This document shows positions 27,604 to 35,760 of a stretch of DNA of 64,000 nucleotides, piece after piece (within the stretch, counting starts at the first letter, position 1; each line of letters starts with the position of its first letter). The position numbers were made by a program, and so were the translations under genes. Source of the stretch: Synechococcus sp. UW179A (lineage in GTDB: Bacteria; Cyanobacteriota; Cyanobacteriia; PCC-6307; Cyanobiaceae); the NCBI RefSeq assembly GCF_900473965.1, contig NZ_UCNJ01000002.1:62001-126000 (forward strand), in the 5' to 3' direction. Under the pieces are notes generated by a model that saw only the letters and a program-made list of their open reading frames with translations, did not search any database and had not been told where the DNA came from.

Positions 27604-27852
27604 TCAACTTCGATTACCCCAGCTTGAGGTTGAAGCCCTGGGTTTAATCAGTTGAATAACCTGTGGGCCAACACTCCCCGCTCTGCGTTCGTGATTAAGT
27701 GCCTTCAAGATCAGTTGGGCTGATCCAGCGGTGTTTCCTTCACTTGCCTGGGTGCGAGCCTGTTCAAACCATTGTCGTGCTCGACTGAGCAGTTGCTCTC
27801 GGTCAGGCTCCACGGATTGAAGGGGTACAGGAGATTTCAACAACGCCGTCAC
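27604..27852 (-). CDS. Small conserved hypothetical protein
   Basis: An 82-aa protein from GTG 27852 with a helical, TPR-like middle (SRARQWFEQARTQASEG, SAQLILKALNHERRAG) and a basic tail. I do not recognise the family. Stops 24 bp after the tRNA on the opposite strand. The composition (amphipathic helices, few cysteines) looks protein-like, but support is limited. Confidence 0.5.
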   Translation of the reverse strand: MTALLKSPVPLQSVEPDREQLLSRARQWFEQARTQASEGNTAGSAQLILKALNHERRAGSVGPQVIQLIKPRASTSSWGNRS

Positions 27853-27987
27853 AGCGACAAATAAACCATTGCATTGATATTAACAAATGACCGCGGAAAA
27901 TATCAATCCACAAAAAAGCTCATATAAGAATTATGAGACCTCAAGCATGCATTTTTATAACGTTCCATTCAACGATCAAATGACACC

Positions 27988-28251
27988 TCAGGTGCCTGGT
28001 TCTTCGATGTTGCCGCCCAGCTCTGCAATCTGAGCACGCAACTGATCGGACCTGGCTCGATCGCCGCGGGTGATTGCTACGGCCAAGGCGAATTCAAGCT
28101 TTTCAAGCTGATGACCACCCTCGATGTACCCGCTGGAACCTGAAGACGACAATCCCGATGAGCCTTGAGCGAGGGAGCAACGGTTCTTGCCGGTATTGCG
28201 AGGACCAGAGGTTGAGACAGTTGTGGGAGCCATGGTCAGCTTTCTTTTCAT
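27988..28251 (-). CDS. Small conserved hypothetical protein
   Basis: An 87-aa protein from ATG 28251, chosen because GGAGG at 28259-28263 sits 7 nt upstream. The N-terminus is basic (MKRKLTMAPTTVS), followed by a Ser/Gly-rich stretch (SGLSSSGSSGYIEGG) and an amphipathic helix pair (QLEKLEFALAVAITRGDRA, RSDQLRAQIAELGG). Family not recognised. It lies 20 bp after another small gene on the same strand. Confidence 0.65.
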   Translation of the reverse strand: MKRKLTMAPTTVSTSGPRNTGKNRCSLAQGSSGLSSSGSSGYIEGGHQLEKLEFALAVAITRGDRARSDQLRAQIAELGGNIEEPGT

Positions 28252-28271
28252 TTTGCCACCTCCGGCCAGCC

Positions 28272-28589
28272 TCATGCAGCCACAGCCTCGCCTTCAGACT
28301 CACTCGTTGAAGGCTGAGACAACATTCCAGCTGAATCTGTAGCCGCATCCGAGCAAAGCTCAGTGCTGTTCAACAACTCCTGGCAATCGAGCAGCAGTTG
28401 ATCCACGTCATCCAGACGCTGCCGCTGTTCAGCAGGCATGGTTTCGGCCTCGCTGCGCTGCTGACGCACTTGCAGCTCCAGGCTTTCCAGGCGCTGTTCA
28501 AGCCTGACCAGACGCTGCGACAGGGCGTTGAGCATCTGAGCGACATCTTCCGCCGTACGAGTGATGCGGAAGGACACGGACTGAGTCAT
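28272..28589 (-). CDS. Small coiled-coil hypothetical protein
   Basis: A 105-aa protein from ATG 28589. A clear heptad coiled-coil spans about 12-75 (LSQRLVRLEQRLESLELQV, LDDVDQLLLDCQELL) and a Ser/Glu-rich tail follows. Family not recognised. It probably forms a two-gene unit with the next small gene. The frame continues upstream, but those codons would overlap the divergent AbrB-like gene. Confidence 0.65.
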   Translation of the reverse strand: MTQSVSFRITRTAEDVAQMLNALSQRLVRLEQRLESLELQVRQQRSEAETMPAEQRQRLDDVDQLLLDCQELLNSTELCSDAATDSAGMLSQPSTSESEGEAVAA

Positions 28590-28707
28590 CCGAAGACGGG
28601 CGAGTGCTGGCCTGATGACAACACATGGGTGACCAACTCTCAAGAGCTGTGCGACAAAGCGTTCCCGCTGTGGATTCAAACTAAGAGATCTGCTGCCTGC
28701 GGGTTCC

Positions 28708-29223
28708 ATGCCTTCTCTGATGATCCTGCTGGTGTATGCCCTAGCCGGAACTGGTATGGGACTACTCGCCCTGAGAACTGGGATTCCAGCCGCACCGCTT
28801 GCGGGCGCATTGATCGGTGCTGCGGTGGTGAGCATGAGCGGGCGTCTTGAGGTTGCCGAATGGCCGCCCGGTACACGCACCGCTCTTCAGATCGGAATCG
28901 GAACTGTGATCGGCACCGGACTAACGCAAACATCTCTCGAGCAGTTACAAAATCTCTGGAAGCCAGCAGTGCTGATCACTCTCACATTGGTCATGACAGG
29001 TCTGGTGGTTGGTCTCTGGGCCAGTCGTCTGCTTGGAGTCGATCCACTGATCACCCTGCTCGGAGCAGCGCCTGGCGGAATCAGTGGCATGAGCCTGGTC
29101 GGAGAGGATTACGGCGTTGGCGCCGCTGTCGCAGCACTGCACGCAGTACGACTGATCACCGTGCTTCTGGTCCTGCCACTGGTGGTGAAACTGCTTACAC
29201 CTCTCGGACTGGGCAATTCCTGA
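28708..29223 (+). CDS. AbrB-duplication membrane protein, half-size
   Basis: A 171-aa, very hydrophobic protein with about five membrane helices. It carries repeat features of the AbrB/ammonia-monooxygenase-like transporter family (PF05145), such as RTALQIGIGTVIGTGLT and LLGAAPGGISGMSLVGEDYG. Family members are normally about 350 aa with two such repeats; this protein has one, so it may work as a dimer. Substrate unknown. The name is unrelated to the AbrB transcription factor. Confidence 0.75.
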   Translation: MPSLMILLVYALAGTGMGLLALRTGIPAAPLAGALIGAAVVSMSGRLEVAEWPPGTRTALQIGIGTVIGTGLTQTSLEQLQNLWKPAVLITLTLVMTGLVVGLWASRLLGVDPLITLLGAAPGGISGMSLVGEDYGVGAAVAALHAVRLITVLLVLPLVVKLLTPLGLGNS

Positions 29224-29286
29224 TTCCCCTCTGGACAGCCAAACACGAGCCGATACGTTGACGCAGATCGCCTTCTCTGTCCATCA

Positions 29287-29703
29287 ATGGCCAGCCTCCG
29301 CACCCGACTTGCCGTCCTGCTGCCACTGGCGGGGATGCTGCTCGCAGCTGCACCTGTTGAGGCAGCAAGCGCCGACTCCAAAAAGGGCGCTCAGGTGTAC
29401 TGCTACATGCGCAGCAATGGCAATGATCACTCCGTGAGCTTCAAGGCCTCCTATGCCCTGATCAAACGACAGAGCAGTGGAGTGTTCAAGACATCTCCAG
29501 AGCATGCGGCTGTGATGATCACCGAAACAGTGGTGGAGGAACCCGGCAGCTATCCGGATTGCGGTCGTTATCTGGGGGATCTGTTCGGAGGCAAAACCTC
29601 CAAGAAGTCCTCAAGCGCTACCAGTGCGAGCACAATCACGAACAGCAGCTCCAACGGTGCGACCTCAACGGACTGGGATGCTGATGATCGATACAGCTAC
29701 TGA
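29287..29703 (+). CDS. Secreted hypothetical protein
   Basis: A 138-aa protein with a clear signal peptide (basic start, LAVLLPLAGMLLAAAPVEA, cleavage near AAS). The mature part has two cysteines (VYCYMRSN, YPDCGRYLGDLF) that could form a disulfide, and ends in a Ser/Thr/Asn-rich tail with DWDADDRYSY. It resembles small cyanobacteria-only exported proteins; I cannot name the family with certainty. 63 bp after the AbrB-like gene. Confidence 0.7.
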   Translation: MASLRTRLAVLLPLAGMLLAAAPVEAASADSKKGAQVYCYMRSNGNDHSVSFKASYALIKRQSSGVFKTSPEHAAVMITETVVEEPGSYPDCGRYLGDLFGGKTSKKSSSATSASTITNSSSNGATSTDWDADDRYSY

Positions 29704-29708
29704 AACTT

Positions 29709-30134
29709 TTGACATTGCATAGGCCTACGCGAGCCGATTGGCGGACCACATGGCCAAAGTCGGTTCTCCTGATCGGTGTTCTGCTACTCACGATCCAGGC
29801 CTGCAAGAACGCCAAGAGTCCTCAAGCTGTGTCGCCCGATCCCCAGTTGAAAGCATCCAGCTGCCTTGAAGATCTCAATCTGCAGCGAGTGGACCAAGCC
29901 CTGGAGCGTTGCAATGCGGTTGTGGTGAGCCACCCTGGCGATCCAGTGCCGCTGACCGACAGGTCACTGATCCAAACACTGATGGGGCGTGATGACGAGG
30001 CCTGCGCTGATGTAAGCCAGGCCATATCCCTGCTCAAAGACCAGAACAAATCCAGAGATCCTCTACTCGAGCACGAGCTGGATGTGCGTCAGCAATCCTG
30101 CAAACAACGGGCCACCATGACCGGCAATGGCTGA
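29709..30134 (+). CDS. Putative lipoprotein with TPR-like repeat
   Basis: A 141-aa protein from TTG 29709 (no good ATG in frame). A hydrophobic segment SVLLIGVLLLTIQAC ends in a plausible lipobox cysteine. The mature part (CLEDLNLQRVDQALERCNAV, DEACADVSQAISLL) has the helix-turn-helix spacing of TPR-like proteins and four cysteines. It starts 5 bp after the secreted protein gene and overlaps the convergent helicase gene by 46 bp. Confidence 0.6.
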   Translation: MTLHRPTRADWRTTWPKSVLLIGVLLLTIQACKNAKSPQAVSPDPQLKASSCLEDLNLQRVDQALERCNAVVVSHPGDPVPLTDRSLIQTLMGRDDEACADVSQAISLLKDQNKSRDPLLEHELDVRQQSCKQRATMTGNG

Positions 30135-31639
30135 CGATCCACGCTGATACGACGTGGGCCCAGTAACAACTCGATCTTGTCAGCCTTGCTAGCCACAAGA
30201 CCATCCACAAGCTGATCGGCCAGACCAAGCTGAAGCCAATGGCTGGTCAGCCCACCATCCATGCCGATGCGGTGGCAACGATCCTCCGCCTGGTCAACAT
30301 CACCTGGGGTCCAGGGCCTCTCCAGAAGCACAATCTGACGTGCCCGATGCAGTGTGAATCCCAACCCTCCGCAGCCATAGGTCGCCAAAAGCAGATCCGT
30401 TCCACCAGCCTGAAAATGATCCACAGCAGCCTGTCGCTGTTCCGGTTTTTGCCGACCGGTTAAGAGTTCACCACCCAGCCGCTGCTGCAGGAGCTGCAAC
30501 GGAGACACGAAGGAGCTAAACAGCACGATCGCCTGACCATCAGCACGCAACTGCTCCACCAAAGCCTGAGCAGCTGGAAGCTTGAATTCCGCCGCAATCA
30601 TGCGTAGGGAGGTGAGCAGGGCAAGTGATTCAGCATCCGAACGCACTTCACCGAGCTGCACACGACGGCGATAGTCCTCCACCACAAGACGCAGACGGTG
30701 ATCGAATCCAAGCGCCTGATCAGCAGCCAATGAAATGCCATGGCAGCGTCGCTGCTTGGCAGGAAGACCAAGCACATGCTGCTTGCGTCGATGCAGAACC
30801 AATGGTCGGGTGAGGCGCCGCAACTCCTTCAGACGACTTGCACCATCGGCACGCCAGCGGCGCCGACCACCTTGCTCACTCCAGTGTCCCTGGCAAAAAA
30901 TCTCCTCAAATGAACGCTGATCGCGCGCCAGTGGATGATCCATGGCCGCCAGTAGCGGAAAAAACTGAATCGGTCGACCATTGCGGACGGGTGTGCCCGT
31001 GAGCATCCACACCGCACGCAGCCGCGGATGACGGGCCAAGCGCAATAGGGCCTGGGTCCGCTGAGCCTGAAGTGACTGGGCGTAATGGGCTTCATCAACC
31101 ACTAAAAGGGTTCCCGCTTCCGGAAGGTCGCCCGGCAAGCGGGCCCAGCTGTGCAGTGTGCACTCGAGATCAAGAGATTCCGCTTCGCGCTGCCAGTGCG
31201 TATGAAGTCCCACAGGAGCGATCACCATCAGGCGCAGAGGCACCACACGCAGCAACGCACGAGCCGCCAGAAGGGATGTGAGCGTCTTTCCCAACCCCAT
31301 CTCATCAGCCAGCAAGGCACCACGACGTGCCAGCAGCCAGCGAGCACCTGAACGTTGATGAGGAAGCGGTGTACGACCATCAGCAAGTGGCTGATCCAGG
31401 TCAGCAGTGGCCATCAGCTCCCGGTGATGAGGAAGAGGCGGCAGTGGATGACGGTGCCAATCCAGCCAACGCTCCAGTTCCTCGTCAACCCGAAAACGTG
31501 AGCCCAAACGGTCGAGAAGGCACTCGGCCGCGGCCAGTGGAAATTCCCAGCCATGCTGCGAGCCTCTCCAGAGTCCCCGAGGCCTGATCCGGCCCATCTG
31601 CGCATGGGTCACGGCATCAAAGGGATAGCTGACCCTCAC
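30089..31639 (-). CDS. SNF2-family DNA helicase/translocase
   Basis: A 516-aa superfamily 2 ATPase with Walker A ADEMGLGKT at 111-119, DEAH at 182-185, motif III LTGTPVRNG, motif V region ATYGCGGLGFTLH and motif VI QAEDRCHRIG. The compact form without large accessory domains and the QAEDRCHRIG motif resemble SMARCAL1/HARP-type annealing helicases, so a role in fork repair or remodelling is possible. GTG start at 31639. No methyltransferase or nuclease partner lies beside it to suggest a defence system. Confidence 0.85.
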   Translation of the reverse strand: MRVSYPFDAVTHAQMGRIRPRGLWRGSQHGWEFPLAAAECLLDRLGSRFRVDEELERWLDWHRHPLPPLPHHRELMATADLDQPLADGRTPLPHQRSGARWLLARRGALLADEMGLGKTLTSLLAARALLRVVPLRLMVIAPVGLHTHWQREAESLDLECTLHSWARLPGDLPEAGTLLVVDEAHYAQSLQAQRTQALLRLARHPRLRAVWMLTGTPVRNGRPIQFFPLLAAMDHPLARDQRSFEEIFCQGHWSEQGGRRRWRADGASRLKELRRLTRPLVLHRRKQHVLGLPAKQRRCHGISLAADQALGFDHRLRLVVEDYRRRVQLGEVRSDAESLALLTSLRMIAAEFKLPAAQALVEQLRADGQAIVLFSSFVSPLQLLQQRLGGELLTGRQKPEQRQAAVDHFQAGGTDLLLATYGCGGLGFTLHRARQIVLLERPWTPGDVDQAEDRCHRIGMDGGLTSHWLQLGLADQLVDGLVASKADKIELLLGPRRISVDRQPLPVMVARCLQDC

Positions 31640-31852
31640 AAGTCCTGAAGGGGTCAGCCCAAGGCTGCAGCAGGACGTTGATGAAGCCGTAACAACAACT
31701 CAGCAAAGCAAATGTAATTGTATTGCTTCTTCTGATCACCACAAGGGCCTTGAAGCTCAAATATCACACTTGAAAAAGTGCCAAAAATGCAGCGAAGAAC
31801 ACATTGACGAACCCAGCGAAAGCGACAGAATTATCACAACCGAACCATTCGG

Positions 31853-32284
31853 ATGCATAACAGGGACGCGGTTTTCCTCGAAGATCTATGCCCTAAACTG
31901 AGAGTCCGAAGATGGCGTCAATCGCTACACACTTACACAGGCAAAAGCTGTATTTACTGCGGTAAACAATCAGAATCAATTGATCATATTCTTCCAAGAG
32001 CTAAAGGTGGTTTAAGCATTACAGAAAATTGTGTTCCAGCCTGTCTCTCATGCAATGGACACAAATCAGATTCCGACGTTTTTGACTGGTATCGGCGCCA
32101 ACGCTTTTACGATCCGCGCCGAGCCATGGCGATTCGTGCCTGGATGGATGGTGATTTGCGCCTTGCACTGAGGCTTCTGCAATGGGCACAACCTGAACTG
32201 AATCAAACCACTAGTGCATCGATGGCAGCCGACGCATCCCTCAACAATCAGAGGCATCACGACTGGGGGCTTGAGGCTGCTTGA
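31853..32284 (+). CDS. HNH endonuclease domain protein
   Basis: A 143-aa protein with a Cys4-type HNH module: C33/C36 (CIYCG), D44-H45 (IDHILPRAKGG), N59, C64/C67 (CLSCNGHK) and H70. The C-terminal 70 residues are helical and Arg/Gln-rich. Such free-standing HNH proteins are common in cyanobacteria, with uncertain targets. The N-terminal half and the 200 bp before it are AT-rich. An in-frame stop just upstream fixes ATG 31853 as the first possible start. Confidence 0.8.
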   Translation: MHNRDAVFLEDLCPKLRVRRWRQSLHTYTGKSCIYCGKQSESIDHILPRAKGGLSITENCVPACLSCNGHKSDSDVFDWYRRQRFYDPRRAMAIRAWMDGDLRLALRLLQWAQPELNQTTSASMAADASLNNQRHHDWGLEAA

Positions 32285-32306
32285 ACCAAGGCAGCCCGAT
32301 CCCTGA

Positions 32307-32519
32307 TCACCAAACTCTGCAAGCCTCTGCTGAGTGATGCTGCTCACAGATTGAGGCCTGCTGTTGAGGCTGCTCAGGTGCCAGCACAAAGGCCGCGCTC
32401 ACCAAGACCGAGGCAAACAGGGTCGCTGCCAAGCGACGCAGCGCAGCACTCTCGCCAGTCGAGATCACAATCCTGCGATTATCCGCACTTCGAGGCAGCA
32501 TGGGTGCCGGAGAGGACAT
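32307..32519 (-). CDS. Small membrane protein, hypothetical
   Basis: A 70-aa protein from ATG 32519 (GTG 32543 and ATG 32501 possible). One membrane helix at about 30-46 (LAATLFASVLVSAAFVLA) and a short C-terminal part with two cysteines (ICEQHHSAEACRVW). Family not recognised. Divergent from the epimerase-like gene, with about 54 bp between starts. Confidence 0.5.
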   Translation of the reverse strand: MSSPAPMLPRSADNRRIVISTGESAALRRLAATLFASVLVSAAFVLAPEQPQQQASICEQHHSAEACRVW

Positions 32520-32573
32520 CAGAGGAAGACAGGAACTGGTCACGGCTGCATTGCCACTGATACGTTTGTACTC

Positions 32574-33500
32574 ATGCCGGAATCACTTGTCAACCGTTGC
32601 CGATCGCTGCCCGCTGGATCCACGCTGTGCATCCTTGGAGCTGGCTTCAGTGGACGTCGGGTCGCTGCTCTGGCTGAAGCCCTGAACATCAGGGTGCTCA
32701 CCACTCGCAGAAACCCCGATCCCGAGAGCAGAGCTCTGCGCTTTGACACTGATCAAAACGTGGTACCAACAGACTCGGAGCTGCGTGGCGTCACCCATCT
32801 GCTAAGCACCATTCCCCCAGGCCGTGATCAAACCGACCCTGTTTTGCGGACAATGAGGTCTCAGCTCAGTCAACTGCCCCTTCGCTGGGCCGGCTATCTC
32901 TCCACAACCGGCATCTACGGCGACACAGGAGGGGCCTGGGTGAGTGAAGCGGATGCACCACGACCAAGCCTGGATCGCAGCCGCAGACGTTTGATCTGCG
33001 AACAAGAGTGGCTGAACAGCGGACTACCCGTACAGATTCTGCGGTTACCTGGGATCTACGGACCGGGTCGCTCACCTCTGGCCGCTGTGAAGGCTGGCAC
33101 CCTGAAACCCGTGCACAAGCCTGGGCAGGTGTTCTGCCGGGTGCACGTCGACGACATTGCCGCGGCATGCCTGCACCTGATGCACTGCTCTGCCGCAGGG
33201 CAGCACCCTCCAGTCGTGAACATCTGCGATCACGAGCCAGCTCCGAGTCATGTGATGCAGCGTCATGCCGCAGACCTTTTGGACTGCGACCTACCGGAGG
33301 CTCGCCGTTACGTGGATGCTGAGGCTGAGATGAGTGCCATGGCCCGTAGCTTCTGGGCCGAAAACCGCAGAGTCAGCAACGATCTTCTTTGCAAGACACT
33401 TGGCTACACCATGGTGCATCCCAACTTCCGCAGCGGACTCTCCCACTGTCTGGTCGAGGAAAGACTCATGGAGGATCCGACTCGGAGCGCTCCGGACTGA
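32574..33500 (+). CDS. NAD(P)-dependent epimerase/dehydratase-like protein
   Basis: A 308-aa extended short-chain dehydrogenase-type protein of the YeeZ-like group. Rossmann motif ILGAGFSGRR near 20-29, STTGIYGDTGG in place of the usual catalytic stretch, and RLPGIYGPGRSPL. The classical YxxxK is not evident in the usual place, as in other YeeZ-like members, so the activity is unknown. ATG 32574 is chosen because the frame further upstream overlaps the divergent gene. Its end overlaps a convergent small gene by 35 bp. Confidence 0.8.
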   Translation: MPESLVNRCRSLPAGSTLCILGAGFSGRRVAALAEALNIRVLTTRRNPDPESRALRFDTDQNVVPTDSELRGVTHLLSTIPPGRDQTDPVLRTMRSQLSQLPLRWAGYLSTTGIYGDTGGAWVSEADAPRPSLDRSRRRLICEQEWLNSGLPVQILRLPGIYGPGRSPLAAVKAGTLKPVHKPGQVFCRVHVDDIAAACLHLMHCSAAGQHPPVVNICDHEPAPSHVMQRHAADLLDCDLPEARRYVDAEAEMSAMARSFWAENRRVSNDLLCKTLGYTMVHPNFRSGLSHCLVEERLMEDPTRSAPD

Positions 33501-33657
33501 ACAAAGGAATCTCATGCAGCCTTAAGGGCTGATCAGGATCGATAAAGGTCAGACCTGCATCATTCAGCATGCGACTCCACTGAACTTCCAACCAGCCCTC
33601 CCGAAGCGCCGTTCCCAAACCGAAGAGCAACAGGCCAATCACCAGCCAACGCAGCAT
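33466..33657 (-). CDS. Small membrane protein, hypothetical
   Basis: A 63-aa protein from ATG 33657, or four residues longer from ATG 33669. One N-terminal membrane helix (LRWLVIGLLLFGLGTAL) is followed by about 45 hydrophilic residues (EVQWSRMLNDAGLTFIDPDQ). The start shares CATG with the divergent pdxA start at 33656. The 3' end overlaps the epimerase-like gene by 35 bp. Family not recognised. The clean membrane topology supports it being real. Confidence 0.5.
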   Translation of the reverse strand: MLRWLVIGLLLFGLGTALREGWLEVQWSRMLNDAGLTFIDPDQPLRLHEIPLFSPERSESDPP

Positions 33658-34690
33658 GACCACATTCATCGAATGCCATGACGCTAAACAGCGCCTTGTG
33701 ATCGCACTTGGTGATCCTGCTGGAATTGGCATGGAAGTCACGCTGAAAGCCCTGGCTGATCCCAGGCGACCAGCGGACATGCCGATGCCTCTACTTGTGG
33801 GCTGCAGGGCCAGCCTGCAACAGACCGCTGACCACCTGAGACTGCACACACAGGATCCCATCGCGGATCCAGAGGCACTGACGATTGAGGATCTACCGGT
33901 ACCTGGAGGGCCTCTCCCTCCCGGCGAAGCAGGAGTCAGAAGCGGAGAAGCCGGGTTCCGTTGGCTGAGCAGAGCTGTGGAGCTGGTCAAACAGCACCAA
34001 GCACGAGCACTGGTGACCGCACCGATCGCGAAACATGCTTGGCATCAAGCCGGACATCGCTATCCCGGTCAGACAGAGCGTCTGGCGGAACTGGATGGAC
34101 GCAAAACCGCCTCCATGCTGTTCACGGCTGTCTCCCCAGCAACCGGATGGAGGCTGAACACACTGCTGGCCACCACACACATCCCGCTTGGACAGGTTCC
34201 AGAGGTTCTCACGGCCAATCTGGTTGAACGCAAGCTCGATGAACTGGCAGGGTTCTGCCTGCGCTTCAATCCTGCTCCTCAATTGCTGGTGGCTGGCCTC
34301 AATCCACATGCCGGAGAGCAGGGGCAACTCGGAGAAGAAGAGCAACTGTGGTTGAACCCACTACTGGAGAGGTGGACGAGCGAGCATCCTTGCGTTCAGC
34401 TAAAAGGCCCCTTACCGCCAGACACCTGCTGGCTGAGTGCAGCTAAGGCCTGGAGCCATGATTCTGGTCAAAACGGACCTGATGGAATCCTGGCCCTTTA
34501 TCACGATCAGGGCCTAATTCCCGTGAAGTTGCTGGCCTTCGATCAGGCCGTGAACACCACTCTGGGCTTGTCTTTTCTGCGAACCTCTCCAGATCACGGC
34601 ACAGGCTTTGATATTGCCGGACAAGGAGTGGCAAGGGGAGCAAGCATGCTGGCCGCCATCCAGGCGGCCTGGGAACTCAGCCGGGCTTGA
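33656..34690 (+). CDS. pdxA: 4-hydroxythreonine-4-phosphate dehydrogenase
   Basis: A 344-aa NAD-dependent, metal-binding dehydrogenase of pyridoxal phosphate synthesis. ALGDPAGIGMEV near the N-terminus, TAPIAKHAWHQAGHRYPGQTE, AGLNPHAGE, ALYHDQGLIPVK and TSPDHGTGFDIAG are family signatures. GTG 33699 is a shorter alternative start. Overlaps the convergent accB by 14 bp at the 3' end. Confidence 0.95.
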   Translation: MTTFIECHDAKQRLVIALGDPAGIGMEVTLKALADPRRPADMPMPLLVGCRASLQQTADHLRLHTQDPIADPEALTIEDLPVPGGPLPPGEAGVRSGEAGFRWLSRAVELVKQHQARALVTAPIAKHAWHQAGHRYPGQTERLAELDGRKTASMLFTAVSPATGWRLNTLLATTHIPLGQVPEVLTANLVERKLDELAGFCLRFNPAPQLLVAGLNPHAGEQGQLGEEEQLWLNPLLERWTSEHPCVQLKGPLPPDTCWLSAAKAWSHDSGQNGPDGILALYHDQGLIPVKLLAFDQAVNTTLGLSFLRTSPDHGTGFDIAGQGVARGASMLAAIQAAWELSRA

Positions 34691-35162
34691 CGCGCATCAG
34701 CACCTGACCGAATTCCACCGGAGTGCCGTTATCTACAAGGATTTCCACCACCTCGCCGGCAACTTCTGCTTCCAGCTCGTTCATGAGCTTCATCGCTTCA
34801 AGAATGCAGATCGTCTGACCGGCATTGATCCGATTACCGATCTCCACGAAGGGAGCTTCCCCTGGAGCAGGAGCGGTGTAAAAGGTACCGACCATCGGTG
34901 CCGTGACATCAACCAGATCAGAACGGGAACCCGCCGCAGGCGGTGGGGCCGCTGAAGCTGTCTCCCCCTGAGCAGGGACATCAACGACAGGGGCAGGGGG
35001 CACAGGCTGGACAACAGGGGCCACCGGAGCAGCCACAGCTGTGACCGGCAGGTTGCGACGAACCTCCAGGCGAAAGTCGTCGCCTTCAAGGCGGAACTCC
35101 TGGATATCACTCTCACCCAGGGCGTCCAGAAGCTTGTGAAGCTGATCGTGATCGAGTTGCAT
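34677..35162 (-). CDS. accB: Biotin carboxyl carrier protein of acetyl-CoA carboxylase
   Basis: A 161-aa carrier that holds biotin for malonyl-CoA synthesis. The biotinyl lysine is K125 in EAMKLMNE. An N-terminal helical domain and an Ala/Pro/Val-rich linker (about 40-80) precede the biotinyl domain. It starts 2 bp after efp on the same strand, the efp-accB pairing seen in many cyanobacteria and other bacteria. Confidence 0.97.
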   Translation of the reverse strand: MQLDHDQLHKLLDALGESDIQEFRLEGDDFRLEVRRNLPVTAVAAPVAPVVQPVPPAPVVDVPAQGETASAAPPPAAGSRSDLVDVTAPMVGTFYTAPAPGEAPFVEIGNRINAGQTICILEAMKLMNELEAEVAGEVVEILVDNGTPVEFGQVLMRVKPG

Positions 35163-35164
35163 GA

Positions 35165-35728
35165 TCAGCTGCTCTCCCGACCCAAGTAGGAATCGTTGCG
35201 CGTGTCCACCTTGATCTTCTCGCCAATTGAGAGGAACAGAGGAACCATCACCTGAGCACCGGTTTCGAGGATCGCAGGCTTGGTCCCACCAGTGGCAGTG
35301 TCACCTTTCACGCCAGGGTCGGTCTGGGTGATCTCCAACACAACGGAGTTGGGCAATTCAACTTCAAGGGGCTTCTCGTTCCACGAGACCACACTCACTT
35401 CCATGCCTTCCTTGAGGTATTTGCGGCTTTCACCAATCTGCTGAGCGGTGAGCCGGGTCTCCTCATAGCTCGACATATCCATAAAGACAAAGTCCTCACC
35501 TTCCATATAGGTGTGCTGGAGGGTGGCTTTCTCCAGCAAAGCCTGAGGCACCATCTCTCCGGCGCGAAAGGTTTTGTCAACAACGCTGCCGGTCTGGACA
35601 GCCTTGAGCTTGGTGCGAACGAAGGCCGAACCTTTGCCAGGCTTCACATGCAGGAACTCGACCACGCGCCAAACGGCACCGTCGAGCTCAATCGTGGTGC
35701 CGGTGCGAAAGTCGTTGCTGGAGATCAT
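35165..35728 (-). CDS. efp: Elongation factor P
   Basis: A 187-aa tRNA-shaped factor that relieves ribosome stalling at polyproline. Start [10 protein letters not shown] at ATG 35728; the modified or equivalent lysine is K32 in KPGKGSAF. Three OB-like domains, normal length. Upstream of accB. Its start lies only 32 bp from that of the divergent cyclophilin gene, so the two promoters must overlap coding or each other. Confidence 0.97.
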   Translation of the reverse strand: MISSNDFRTGTTIELDGAVWRVVEFLHVKPGKGSAFVRTKLKAVQTGSVVDKTFRAGEMVPQALLEKATLQHTYMEGEDFVFMDMSSYEETRLTAQQIGESRKYLKEGMEVSVVSWNEKPLEVELPNSVVLEITQTDPGVKGDTATGGTKPAILETGAQVMVPLFLSIGEKIKVDTRNDSYLGRESS

Positions 35729-35760
35729 TCCCGCCGAACGGTTCAGGGGATCATACGGCT

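Noticed and set aside
27887-28033. 48-codon plus-strand frame (starts MTAENINPQKSSYKNYE) near the tRNA
   Set aside because: There is no Shine-Dalgarno, and its last third is antisense to a better supported small gene. It could be revisited with ribosome profiling.
30089-32284. SNF2 helicase plus HNH nuclease as a defence island
   Set aside because: The two are on opposite strands with convergent or unrelated neighbours, and no methyltransferase, sensor or other defence gene is present. Both types occur alone in cyanobacteria.
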